64,000 bases of DNA, from contig NZ_JADGMY010000023.1 of NCBI RefSeq assembly GCF_015234515.1, positions 494,366 to 558,365 on the forward strand. Reading direction: 5' to 3'. Shown here piece after piece: positions 8,951 to 18,993 of this stretch (positions within the stretch are counted from its first letter, which is position 1; each line of letters begins with the position of its first letter). Under the pieces are notes generated by a model. It did not search any database, was not told the DNA's origin, and saw only the letters and a list, made by a program, of their open reading frames with translations. Both the position numbers and the translations under genes were made by a program. The DNA comes from Cellulomonas sp. (GTDB lineage: Bacteria; Actinomycetota; Actinomycetes; Actinomycetales; Cellulomonadaceae).

Positions 8951-10429
8951 TCAGGACGGCTCGGCCCTGCTGTCGGCGAGCAGGGCCGTCACTGCCGCCC
9001 GGGCGTCGGGGACGACCGAGGCCAGCCCGTTGCCCGCGGCCCACGCCCCGCACACCGCGACCCCGGGCATCGGGTCGACGGCCTGCCGCACCGCCGCCAC
9101 GGCTGCCCGGTGGGCAGCGCTCGGCCGCGGCAGCGACTGCGTCCACCGCACGACCGCGGACCCGCGCAGCACGTCACGCCCCAGCGGCACCCCGAGCAGC
9201 GTCGCGGCGTCCCGCAGCGCGAGCTCCAGGAACTCGTCACCCGTCGGCAGGGCGTCCGGGACCGGCTCACCGCCCGCGCGCCCGTAGGACAGCCGCACGA
9301 CGTGCCGCCCGGGTCCCGCGGCCTGCGCGACCCAGCGCCACTTCGCGCTCGCGTGCGTCAGGGCCTTCGCGCGCACGTCGACGGCACCGGGCCCCACGAG
9401 GACGCCCGTGCCCCGCGGGGCGGCGTCCAGGGCGGGCTCGTCCAGCACCAGCGTGACGAGCGTGACCGGCGCGCCGTCGTCGAGCTGCACGTCCCGCAGG
9501 TCCGCGCCGTCGAGCCCGTCGAGCAGGCCCGCGGCACCCGGCGCGGCCACGACCAGCCGCTGCGTGCGCAGGTCGCGCGACGGGCGCGGGGGATCGTGGA
9601 CGTCCTGCGTGCCGAGCGCGAGGGTGCCGTCCGCCGTCCGTGTCACCGACTCCGCGCGCGTGCGGGTCAGCAGCACGCCGCCGTGCGCGGTGATGTCGGC
9701 GACGAGCGCGTCGACCAGCCGGTGCACACCGCCCGCGACGCCCTCGACGGCGGTGCCGGCGGGCGCCGACGCGCGCAGCCGGCGCACCGCACGGGCGAGC
9801 GACCCTCCGCTCGCAGCCAGCGCCTCACGCAGCCCGGGTGCCGCCGCCTCGACGGCGAGGTCGTCGGGGTCTGCCGCGTGCACGCCGCCCACCACGGGGT
9901 GCACCAGCCGCGTCACGACGGCGTCGCCCATGCGCGCGCGGACCAGGGCGCCCAGCGTCGGCGCGTCGGTGCCCACGCGCGCCGGCAGCACGAGGTCCAG
10001 CGCGGCCCGCAGCGCGCCCGCGGTGCCCAGGGTGCGCCGCACGTCCGGGGCCAGCGGGTAGGCCGGCACCCCGAGCAGCCCGGTGCGGGGCAGGGGGCCG
10101 TCACCGCTGGTCAGGTGCGCCCAGGCACCACGCGGCTCGGGAGCCACGACGTCCTCGGCCATGCCCAGCTCGGTCAGCAGCGCGGCCACCGAGCCGTTGC
10201 GCGTCGCGTAGGACTCGGCGCCCGCGTCGAGCCGCAGCCCGGCGACGTCGTGCCCGCGGACCGCGCCGCCCGGGGCGTCGCGCTCGTCGAGGACGAGTGT
10301 CCGCAGGCCCGCGCGCGCCAGCTCCCGGGCGGCGACGAGCCCCGCGACGCCCGCCCCGACGACGACCGCCTCCCACCCGGGCGAGCCGGAGTCCGGCCCG
10401 CCGAGCCCCGGCGCGGCGTCCCCGCTCAC
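8951..10429 (-). CDS. hemY: Protoporphyrinogen/coproporphyrinogen III oxidase (FAD)
   Basis: A 492-residue FAD amine-oxidase-fold enzyme. The dinucleotide fold is VVVGAGVAGLVAARELARAG near residue 18, followed by DERDAPGGAV, and the FAD-closing C-terminal segment is VAVCGAWAAGNGLASVVPDA. In Gram-positive actinobacteria this protein (also called CgoX or HemG) oxidises coproporphyrinogen III to coproporphyrin III ahead of CpfC and ChdC; that substrate assignment is from family knowledge. The GTG start overlaps the hemE stop, so hemE-hemY form a two-gene unit separate from hemCDBL. Neither the ferrochelatase nor the decarboxylase gene is in the window. Confidence 0.93.
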   Translation of the reverse strand: MSGDAAPGLGGPDSGSPGWEAVVVGAGVAGLVAARELARAGLRTLVLDERDAPGGAVRGHDVAGLRLDAGAESYATRNGSVAALLTELGMAEDVVAPEPRGAWAHLTSGDGPLPRTGLLGVPAYPLAPDVRRTLGTAGALRAALDLVLPARVGTDAPTLGALVRARMGDAVVTRLVHPVVGGVHAADPDDLAVEAAAPGLREALAASGGSLARAVRRLRASAPAGTAVEGVAGGVHRLVDALVADITAHGGVLLTRTRAESVTRTADGTLALGTQDVHDPPRPSRDLRTQRLVVAAPGAAGLLDGLDGADLRDVQLDDGAPVTLVTLVLDEPALDAAPRGTGVLVGPGAVDVRAKALTHASAKWRWVAQAAGPGRHVVRLSYGRAGGEPVPDALPTGDEFLELALRDAATLLGVPLGRDVLRGSAVVRWTQSLPRPSAAHRAAVAAVRQAVDPMPGVAVCGAWAAGNGLASVVPDARAAVTALLADSRAEPS

Positions 10430-11511
10430 AGCGAGTGGACGAGCTGCACGAGCCGCGTCAGCACGGTCGGGTCCGTGTCGGGGGGAACGCCGTGGCCCAG
10501 GTTGACGACGTGCCCGGGCGCCGCCGCGCCGCGTCGCGCGACGTCGCGGACGTGCGCCTCGAGGACGTCCCACGGGGCGGACAGCAGCGCCGGGTCGACG
10601 TTGCCCTGCAGCGGCGTGCCGCCACCGAGGCGCGCGGACGCCTCGTCGAGCGGCACGCGGTAGTCGACGCCCATGACGTCGGCGCCCGCGTCGCGCATCG
10701 CGACGAGCAGTTCGCCCGTCGCGACGCCGAAGTGCACGGTGCGCACACCGAGCGCACGGGCCTGTGCCAGCACGCGGGCCGACGCGGGCACGCAGTGCGC
10801 CGCGTAGTCCGCGAGCGACAGCGCACCGGCCCACGAGTCGAAGAGCTGCGCGGCGCTCGCGCCGGCCGTGACCTGCGCCGCGAGGAACGCGCCGGTCACC
10901 TCCGCGGTCCAGTCCATGAGCGCCGACCACGCGGCGGGGTCGGCGTGCATGAGCCGGCGCGCGGCGAGGTGGTCGCGCGACGGCCCGCCCTCGACCAGGT
11001 ACGCGGCCAGCGTGAACGGGGCTCCCGCGAACCCGACGAGCGGGGTGCTGCCCAGCTGCGCGACGGTGCGCTCCACGCCGGCGGCGACGGGCGCGAGGCG
11101 GGCGGTGTCCAGCGGGCCCAGGTCCCGGAGCCGCGCGACGTCGTCGAGGGTGCGCACGGGCGACGCGATCACGGGGCCCGTGCCGGGCACGATCTCGACG
11201 TCGACGCCCACGAGCGTGAGCGGCACGACGATGTCCGAGAAGAACACGGCCGCGTCCACACCGTGGCGACGCACCGGCTGCAGAGTGATCTCGGAGGCCA
11301 GGTCCGGGTCCAGGCACGCGTCGAGCATCGCGGTGCCCGCGCGCGACGCGCGGTACTCGGGGAGCGAACGTCCGGCCTGCCGCATGAACCAGACCGGCAG
11401 GCGGTCGGGACGCGTGCCGGAATAGGCGGTCACGAGCGCGGAATCGCCGGTGCGGCCGTCAAGGAGCGGATGGTGTGGGGGAAGACTCACACCTGGGATT
11501 GTGCCGGACAT
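10426..11511 (-). CDS. hemE: Uroporphyrinogen decarboxylase
   Basis: 361 residues; removes four carboxyl groups from uroporphyrinogen III to give coproporphyrinogen III in the cytoplasm. It shows both classical signatures: PVWFMRQAGRSLPEYR near residue 38 with the invariant Arg residues, and GFAGAPFTLAAYLVEGG, with FFSDIVVPL holding the key Asp. It is divergent from hemA, with only 8 bases between the two start codons, and coupled to hemY through a GTGA overlap. Confidence 0.96.
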   Translation of the reverse strand: MSGTIPGVSLPPHHPLLDGRTGDSALVTAYSGTRPDRLPVWFMRQAGRSLPEYRASRAGTAMLDACLDPDLASEITLQPVRRHGVDAAVFFSDIVVPLTLVGVDVEIVPGTGPVIASPVRTLDDVARLRDLGPLDTARLAPVAAGVERTVAQLGSTPLVGFAGAPFTLAAYLVEGGPSRDHLAARRLMHADPAAWSALMDWTAEVTGAFLAAQVTAGASAAQLFDSWAGALSLADYAAHCVPASARVLAQARALGVRTVHFGVATGELLVAMRDAGADVMGVDYRVPLDEASARLGGGTPLQGNVDPALLSAPWDVLEAHVRDVARRGAAAPGHVVNLGHGVPPDTDPTVLTRLVQLVHSL

Positions 11512-11519
11512 TTCTGGGG

Positions 11520-12815
11520 ATGATTCAATCGGGTCCCGTGGTGCTCCTGTCTCTCGTCGCGAGCCACCACTCCCTCGACCTGACCGTGCTGGAACGTCTG
11601 CAGTCGGACGTCCACGCAGTGGGCAGGGAGCTCGTCGCCGCGACGAACGCCGTGACCGGTGCCGTCGTCCTCGCGACGTGCAACCGGTTCGAGCTGTACC
11701 TGGATGTCGACGACACGGCCCACACCCCGCGCGCCCGCCGGGCCGTCGCCGAGGCCGTCGCGGCCCGCTCCGGCTACAGCCCCGAGGACGTCGCCGAGCA
11801 CCTGCACCCCCTCGTCGGCGCCGACGCCAGCGAGCACCTGTTCGCCGTCGCCTCGGGGCTCGAGTCGATGGTGGTGGGGGAGCGGGAGATCGCCGGGCAG
11901 GTGCGACGCGCCCTGACCACCGCGCGCCGCGACGGCACGACGACGTCGACGCTCGAGGCGCTGTTCCAGGCCGCGTCCCGGGCGTCGCGTGCGGTCGAGA
12001 AGTCGACAGGGCTCGGCTCGACCGGCCGCTCGGTGGTCGGCGTCGCGCTCGACCTCGCGTCGCGCACGCTGCCGCAGGTCGACGGCGGCGCGGACTGGGC
12101 GTCGGTGCGGTGCGTGCTCGTCGGGACGGGCTCGTACGCCGGCGCGAGCCTCGCGGCCCTCAAGGCGCGGGGCGTCCGCGACGTGCGCGTGTTCTCGCCG
12201 AGTGGGCGGGCCGGGCCGTTCGCGTCGGCGCGGGGCGTCAGGGCGCTGCCCGCGGGTGCGGACCTGCTCGCGGAGGTCGCGTGCACGGACCTCGTCGTCG
12301 CCTGCTCCGGCGCCGCCGGGGCGGTGCTGGGCGTCGAGGCGCTCGCCGCCGCGCGTCGCGGGGTGCCGCAGCCGCTGACGGTCGTCGACCTCGCGCTGCG
12401 GCACGACGTCGACCCCGACGTCCGATCGCTGCCGGGCGTCGCGCTGGTCTCGCTGCAGTCCGTGGCGGAGCACGCGCCGGCCGAGCACGCCGCGCTGGGT
12501 CACGCGCGCGAGGTGGTGCTGCGCGCGGCCGAGGACTTCGAGGGCGACCGGCGGGTGCGCGAGTGGGACCCCGCGGTCGTCGCCGAGCGGACCCGGGTGC
12601 TCGGTGGTCTCGAGGTGGCGCTGGACGCCCTGCCGCCGGCGGACCGGGACGAGACGCTGGCCCGGTCGTTGCGGCGACGCACGCGGGCCGTGCTGCACGG
12701 GCCGACGGTGGCGGCCCGCGCCGCGGCGCGGGACGGGGACGCCGCGGGCTACGCCCGGGCGCTCGCGGAGATGGCCGCGATCGAGGTCCCGGACGTCGGC
12801 CGCGCCCTGGCCTGA
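11520..12815 (+). CDS. hemA: Glutamyl-tRNA reductase
   Basis: 431 residues from the ATG at 11520; reduces glutamyl-tRNA to glutamate-1-semialdehyde, the first and usually controlled step of heme synthesis. Seen: VLATCNRFELYL with catalytic Cys54, SGLESMVVGEREIAGQVRRAL, an NADPH-binding VLVGTGSYAGASLAALKARG, and a C-terminal dimerisation helix. A GTG at 11538 (VVLLSLVASHH) is an alternative start that would widen the very short gap to hemE. It supplies HemL, encoded on the opposite strand of the same cluster. Confidence 0.95.
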   Translation: MIQSGPVVLLSLVASHHSLDLTVLERLQSDVHAVGRELVAATNAVTGAVVLATCNRFELYLDVDDTAHTPRARRAVAEAVAARSGYSPEDVAEHLHPLVGADASEHLFAVASGLESMVVGEREIAGQVRRALTTARRDGTTTSTLEALFQAASRASRAVEKSTGLGSTGRSVVGVALDLASRTLPQVDGGADWASVRCVLVGTGSYAGASLAALKARGVRDVRVFSPSGRAGPFASARGVRALPAGADLLAEVACTDLVVACSGAAGAVLGVEALAAARRGVPQPLTVVDLALRHDVDPDVRSLPGVALVSLQSVAEHAPAEHAALGHAREVVLRAAEDFEGDRRVREWDPAVVAERTRVLGGLEVALDALPPADRDETLARSLRRRTRAVLHGPTVAARAAARDGDAAGYARALAEMAAIEVPDVGRALA

Positions 12816-12912
12816 GGTCGTCCCGGGCGTCGCCGTCTCGACGCGCGCGCCGGCCGGGACCGACGTAGCGTCGAGCGGGCACTCATCCCCGGAACGCTAC
12901 GGAGGCGACACC

Positions 12913-13380
12913 ATGGCCACGATCGACGAGACCATCGACGTCGACGTCCCGGTCCGCACCGCGTACGACCAGTGGACGCAGTTCGCCGAGTTCCCGCACT
13001 TCATGAGCGGGGTCGACGAGGTCAAGCAGATCAGCGACACGCTGACGCGCTGGACGACCAGCATCGCAGGCGTCGACCGCGAGTTCGACGCCGCGATCCT
13101 CGAGCAGCAGCCGGACGTCGTGGTCGCGTGGGCGAGCGTCGACGGCACCACGCACGCCGGACGCGTCACCTTCGAGCCGCTCGGCCCCGGGTCGACGCGG
13201 GTCACCACACACATCGAGTGGGAGCCCGAGGGCTTCCGCGAGAAGGTCGGCGCCGCGATCGGCGCCGACGACCGGCAGGTCAAGAAGGACCTGCACCGCT
13301 TCAAGGAGTTCATCGAGGGCCGCCGCACCGAGACGGGCGCGTGGCGCGGTGAGGTCCACGGCGGCCACCCCACGACCTGA
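12913..13380 (+). CDS. SRPBCC (START-like) family protein
   Basis: A 155-residue single-domain protein of the polyketide cyclase/dehydrase type. It has the typical opening (IDETIDVDVPVRTAYDQWTQ), the FPHFMSGVDEV segment and alternating strands such as RVTFEPLGPGSTRVTTHIEW, forming a helix-grip cavity for a hydrophobic ligand. The start is supported by GGAGG 7 bases upstream. The ligand and role are unknown. It follows hemA by about 100 bases and is followed by a 550-bp repeat array. Confidence 0.85.
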   Translation: MATIDETIDVDVPVRTAYDQWTQFAEFPHFMSGVDEVKQISDTLTRWTTSIAGVDREFDAAILEQQPDVVVAWASVDGTTHAGRVTFEPLGPGSTRVTTHIEWEPEGFREKVGAAIGADDRQVKKDLHRFKEFIEGRRTETGAWRGEVHGGHPTT

Positions 13381-13390
13381 CGCGCATGCG

Positions 13391-13924
13391 CTGGATCGAC
13401 CTCTCACCCCACGGGGGTGAGAGGTCGATCCAGGCCTGCCCCTCCCCTCCTCCGGGCGTGAGATGTCAATCCAGTCCGCCCGGTCCACCTCCCGTCTGGG
13501 GCGTGAGATGTCAATCCAGTCCGCCCGGTCCACCTCCCGTTGGGCGTGAGACGTCGATCCAGTCCGCCCGTGCCCGCCCCGTGGGGCGTGAGATGTCAAT
13601 CCAGTCCTGCCCGTGCCCCCCCGTGGGCGCGAGGTGTCAATCGAGTCCGCCGGCGCTCGCCCCGTGGGGGCGTGACATGTCGATCCAGTGCGCTGGTGCC
13701 CGCCCCGTCGGGCGTGAGGTGTCAATCCAGTCCGGCCCGTGCCCGCCCCGTGGGGCGCGAGGTGTCAATCCAGTCACCCCCGGCTGTCGGTCGCGGCCGT
13801 CGCCGAGGGGAGGCGCCGGTGACTGGATTGACGTCTCACGGCCTGGGTGGGGGGTGGGGCGCACTGGATTGACGTCTCGCGGCCTGAGTGAGGGGAGGTG
13901 CCAGTGACTGGATTGACGTCTCGC
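13391..13924. repeat. Intergenic array of 13 short repeats in both orientations
   Basis: Fills the 560-base gap between two convergent genes. The core GTGAGATGTCAATCCAGT (or close variants with GTCGATCC) starts at 13417, 13458, 13503, 13546, 13588, 13628, 13672, 13714 and 13757. Copies in the opposite orientation lie at 13391, 13819, 13862 and 13904. Period is 40-45 bases with C-rich (or G-rich when inverted) spacers. The first two copies form a near-perfect 17-bp hairpin. Spacers are variants of one another, not unique sequences, so this is not a CRISPR. Confidence 0.95.
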
Positions 13925-13940
13925 GGCCGGGGGGTGGGGG

Positions 13941-15992
<2,052 letters not shown>

Positions 15993-16101
15993 CTCACTCC
16001 TCGGTGCGGGAGGCGCTGGTCGCTGTCGACGCTACGCGACCGGTCCTGCTCGTGCCGCTCGTGGCGGTGACGACGGGCACACCGTCGCCGGCTCCGTCGC
16101 A

Positions 16102-16119
16102 CATACCCCCGGGGGTATG
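16102..16119. promoter_or_regulatory. CsoR/CstR-type operator
   Basis: An 18-bp perfect palindrome, CATACCCCCGGGGGTATG. It differs from the csoR operator in having no central base between the C- and G-runs. It overlaps the -10 element of the persulfide operon, whose last gene encodes a CstR-type repressor, so it is the likely self-regulated site. Confidence 0.88.
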
Positions 16120-16121
16120 GT
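16116..16121 (+). promoter_or_regulatory. -10 element for the persulfide operon (leaderless)
   Basis: TATGGT is followed by exactly 6 bases and the ATG at 16128, and it overlaps the right arm of the operator. Confidence 0.5.
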
Positions 16122-16127
16122 GGTGCC

Positions 16128-17846
16128 ATGGCCACGACAGCACCCGACGCCACCGCGCCCCGGCGCATCGTCGTCGTCGGCGGGGTCGCCGGTGGCATGA
16201 GCGCCGCCGCGCGTGCCCGCCGCCTCGACGAGTCCGCCTCCATCGTCGTCCTCGAGCAGTCGCCGTACGTCTCGTTCGCCAACTGCGGCCTGCCGTACCA
16301 CCTGTCCGGCGAGATCGAGAGCCGCGACGCCCTGCTCCTGCACACACCCGAGTCGCTGCGCGCCGCGCTCGCGCTCGACGTCCGCACCGGCAGCCGCGTG
16401 ACCGCGGTCGACCGCGACGCGCGCACCGTCACGGTCGCGACGGCCGACGGCACCTACCGGCTCGGGTACGACGCCCTGCTGCTCGCACCGGGTGCCGTCG
16501 CCGTGACGCCGCCGATCGAGGGTCTCGACCACCCGGCCGTGCACTCGCTGCGCACGATCCCCGACCTGGACTCGCTCACCGCCCGCGTGGCCGGCCTGCC
16601 CGCGGACGGCCCCCGCCGGGCCGTGGTCGTCGGCGCCGGGTTCATCGGTCTGGAGGCCGTCGAGGCGCTCGCGGGCCGCGGGCTGCAGGTCGACCTCGTC
16701 GAGCTCGCCGACCACGTGCTGCCCCCGCTCGACGCGGAGCTCGCACCCCTGCTCGCCGACGAGCTCCGGTCCCACGGGGTCGGCCTGCACCTCGGCGTCT
16801 CGGCCCGCAGCATCACGGACGACGACGGCGCCGCGCGCGTCACCCTCTCCGACGGCACGCAGGTCGTCGGGGACGTCGTGGTGGTCAACGTCGGGGTCCG
16901 CCCCGCGAGCGACCTCGCCCGCGACGCCGGCCTCGAGCTCGGCGCCCGCGGCGCGATCCGGGTGGACGCCGACCAGCGCACCTCCGACCCGCACATCTGG
17001 GCCGTCGGCGACGCGGTCGAGGTGACGCAGGCCGTCACCGGCGTCACCGGGCCCGTCCCGCTGGCCGGTCCGGCGAACCGTCAGGGCCGCCGCGCCGCCG
17101 ACGCGATGCTCGGCCGCCGCACGACGCCCCAGGCGACCGTGCTCGGCACCGCGATCGTCCGCGTCTTCGGCCTCACCGCGGCCGTGACCGGCGCGAGCCA
17201 GGTCGCGCTCGAACGTGCGGGGATCGAGCACGAGGTGGTCCGCGTCCACGCCGCCCACCACGCGGGCTACTTCCCCGGCGCCGAGCAGATCCACGTCGTG
17301 GCGAGCTTCGCCCGTGACGGGCGCCTGCTCGGGGCGCAGGCCGTCGGACGGCAGGGCGTCGACAAGCGCATCGACGTGCTCGCCACCGCGCTGCGCGCCG
17401 GGATGACCGCCGACGACCTCGCCGAGCTCGAGCTGACGTACGCACCGCCGTACGGCTCCGCCAAGGACCCGGTGAACATGCTCGGCTTCGTCGCGCAGAA
17501 CGTCCTGGACGGCACCATGCCGCAGTGGCACGCGCGGGACCTCGACGACGTCCTGACCACGAGCCTCGTCCTCGACGTCCGCTCGCGCGGTGAGTTCGCG
17601 CGCGGTCACCTCGAGGGCGCCCTCAACATCCCGCACACCGAGCTCCGCGACCGGCTCGACGAGGTCCGGGACGCGGCGGCCGGCCGCCCGGTCGCGGTGC
17701 ACTGCGCCAGCGGCGTCCGCTCCTACATCGCCACGCGCGTCCTGCTCCAGGACGGCATGGCGGCCCGCAACCTCTCGGGTGGCTGGATCAGCCTCGTCAC
17801 CACCCGCCCCGACCTCGCACGCACGCCTGAAGGAGCCCTCGTATGA
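16128..17846 (+). CDS. CoA-disulfide/persulfide reductase with C-terminal rhodanese domain
   Basis: 572 residues. An FAD/NAD(P)H flavoprotein (residues 1-460) starting with IVVVGGVAGGMSAAARARR and carrying the single active cysteine in SFANCGLPY (Cys53), as in CoA-disulfide reductases; then a rhodanese domain with VLDVRSRGEF and active loop HCASGVRSYIA. This fusion (CoADR-RHD, Npsr) reduces CoA persulfides or polysulfides with NADH. It heads a four-gene persulfide-response operon behind a CstR-type operator, and its stop overlaps the next rhodanese start (ATGA). The cytosolic detoxification role is inferred from the family and operon. Confidence 0.92.
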   Translation: MATTAPDATAPRRIVVVGGVAGGMSAAARARRLDESASIVVLEQSPYVSFANCGLPYHLSGEIESRDALLLHTPESLRAALALDVRTGSRVTAVDRDARTVTVATADGTYRLGYDALLLAPGAVAVTPPIEGLDHPAVHSLRTIPDLDSLTARVAGLPADGPRRAVVVGAGFIGLEAVEALAGRGLQVDLVELADHVLPPLDAELAPLLADELRSHGVGLHLGVSARSITDDDGAARVTLSDGTQVVGDVVVVNVGVRPASDLARDAGLELGARGAIRVDADQRTSDPHIWAVGDAVEVTQAVTGVTGPVPLAGPANRQGRRAADAMLGRRTTPQATVLGTAIVRVFGLTAAVTGASQVALERAGIEHEVVRVHAAHHAGYFPGAEQIHVVASFARDGRLLGAQAVGRQGVDKRIDVLATALRAGMTADDLAELELTYAPPYGSAKDPVNMLGFVAQNVLDGTMPQWHARDLDDVLTTSLVLDVRSRGEFARGHLEGALNIPHTELRDRLDEVRDAAAGRPVAVHCASGVRSYIATRVLLQDGMAARNLSGGWISLVTTRPDLARTPEGALV

Positions 17847-18202
17847 GCATCCGCACCCTGGTCGACCGCGTCCTGGGGCGTACGGACGACGGCACGCTCC
17901 CGTCCGCCGTCGACGGCCCGACCGCCGTGCAGCTCGTGCGCGACGGCGCCGGCCTGCTCGACGTCCGCGAGCGCTCCGAGTGGAGCACCGGTCACGCGCC
18001 GCAGGCCGTGCACGTGCCGCTGGCCAAGGTCGCCGACGCCCCGCGCCGCCTCACCGCGGGCGCCCCCGTGGTCGTCATGTGCGCGTCGGGGATGCGCTCG
18101 CGCACCGCGGCCAAGCAGCTGCGTGCCCTCGGTGTGCAGGCCACGAGCCTGTCCGGCGGCATCGGCGCCTGGCAGGCTGCCGGCGGCGGGGTCCGCCGCT
18201 AG
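17843..18202 (+). CDS. Single-domain rhodanese
   Basis: 119 residues; transfers sulfane sulfur through a persulfide on the active cysteine in VVMCASGMRSRTA. LLDVRERSEWSTGHAPQAVH and SLSGGIGAWQAAGG are standard rhodanese segments. It overlaps the flavoprotein gene by 4 bases and probably works with it on persulfides. Confidence 0.93.
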   Translation: MSIRTLVDRVLGRTDDGTLPSAVDGPTAVQLVRDGAGLLDVRERSEWSTGHAPQAVHVPLAKVADAPRRLTAGAPVVVMCASGMRSRTAAKQLRALGVQATSLSGGIGAWQAAGGGVRR

Positions 18203-18213
18203 ATCGCCCCGAG

Positions 18214-18283
18214 CCCGAGACACCCGACCCGCGACGCCCGACCCGAGACCTCCGACCCGAGACCTCCGACCCGAGACATCCGA
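18214..18283. repeat. 15-bp tandem repeat
   Basis: About four and a half imperfect copies of CCCGAGACCTCCGAC fill the gap between the rhodanese gene and the small Cys-rich gene, ending just before its ribosome binding site. Confidence 0.8.
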
Positions 18284-18295
18284 AGGAGCGCCACC

Positions 18296-18412
18296 ATGTG
18301 CAGCCCCATCCTCTGCAACCGCTGCGGCAAGGTCACCTGGACCGGCTGCGGCTTGCACGTCGACGCCGTCATGGCCGACGTGCCGCAGGAGCAGCAGTGC
18401 ACCTGCCCCTGA
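18296..18412 (+). CDS. 38-residue cysteine-rich protein
   Basis: Reads MCSPILCNRCGKVTWTGC at the start and ends QQCTCP. Six cysteines arranged C-x4-C-x2-C-x7-C, then a C-x-C pair at the C-terminus, with one His between, look like a small zinc-binding or persulfidation-prone protein. AAGGAG lies 8 bases before the ATG. Its place between a rhodanese and a CstR-type repressor suggests a role in sulfane sulfur handling. It is too short for most gene callers; I know of no assigned function. Confidence 0.82.
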   Translation: MCSPILCNRCGKVTWTGCGLHVDAVMADVPQEQQCTCP

Positions 18413-18493
18413 CGTCGCGGCTGCGCACGCGGACGCGGCCACCCCACGACACGGCGCTCGCCTGCGGTGGGCCGACGATCCGAGGAGGACACC

Positions 18494-18766
18494 GTGGAGC
18501 TTGACCCCGGCGAGATGACCAAGGTGAGCAACCGGCTCAAGCGGGCGCAGGGGCAGCTCGCCGCCGTCATCCGCATGCTCGACGGGGGCAGCAGCTGCGA
18601 GGACGTCGTCACGCAGCTGTCCGCCGTGTCACGGGCCCTCGACAGGGCGGGGTTCGCGATCATCGCGTCGGGGATGCGGCAGTGCCTCACGCAGCCGGAG
18701 TCGTCCGACGAGGCGCCCACGCTCGACGTCGCGAAGCTGGAGAAGCTGTTCCTGTCGCTGGCGTGA
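18494..18766 (+). CDS. cstR: CstR-type persulfide-sensing repressor (CsoR/DUF156 family)
   Basis: 90 residues from a GTG start with AGGAGG 8 bases upstream; a longer start at 18467 lacks such a site. The fold is the same as CsoR, but of the copper ligands only the two cysteines remain (Cys35 in SSCEDV, Cys64 in MRQC) and the His position is Gly60. That Cys-Cys pattern is the mark of CstR, which forms sulfur bridges with persulfides. It probably represses its own operon from the palindrome at 16102-16119. Confidence 0.88.
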   Translation: MELDPGEMTKVSNRLKRAQGQLAAVIRMLDGGSSCEDVVTQLSAVSRALDRAGFAIIASGMRQCLTQPESSDEAPTLDVAKLEKLFLSLA

Positions 18767-18814
18767 GCGGCCCGGGAGCCCGTGTCCGGCCGCTCCGGTA
18801 GGGGCAGGAAAAAG

Positions 18815-18855
18815 CGCACCGGGCCTGGTCGGGGGGGAGGACCAGGCCCGGTGCG
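18815..18855. terminator. Strong hairpin terminator
   Basis: A 16-bp perfect stem (CGCACCGGGCCTGGTC with its complement) and a 9-base loop. Read on the minus strand, the stem is followed by a run of T, so it can end the minus-strand gene at 18994-19857. It also stops the persulfide operon from the other side. The rest of 18767-18993 holds no gene, only a small GGTGAA/TTCACC palindrome at 18970-18983. Confidence 0.85.
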
Positions 18856-18993
18856 GTCTGTGGGCCGACGCCCCGTGGGGGCCGACCGGGTGACCGGGGC
18901 TCTTCGTCGAGTGCCGCTCGGGTTCGTGCCGGTATGTCTAGGGATGCTACGCGAAGGTGGCGTCCTGTGGGTGAAGTTTCACCGATCAGATTG

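Noticed and set aside
8951-11317. 788-residue extended oxidase
   Set aside because: The upstream part is the wrong frame of hemE; the FAD protein starts at the GTG at 10429.
13391-13924. CRISPR array
   Set aside because: Repeats point in both directions, spacers are similar C-rich sequences rather than unique ones, and there are no cas genes.
18970-18983. Possible operator GGTGAA/TTCACC
   Set aside because: Short, and located downstream of both neighbouring genes, so a regulatory role is not supported.
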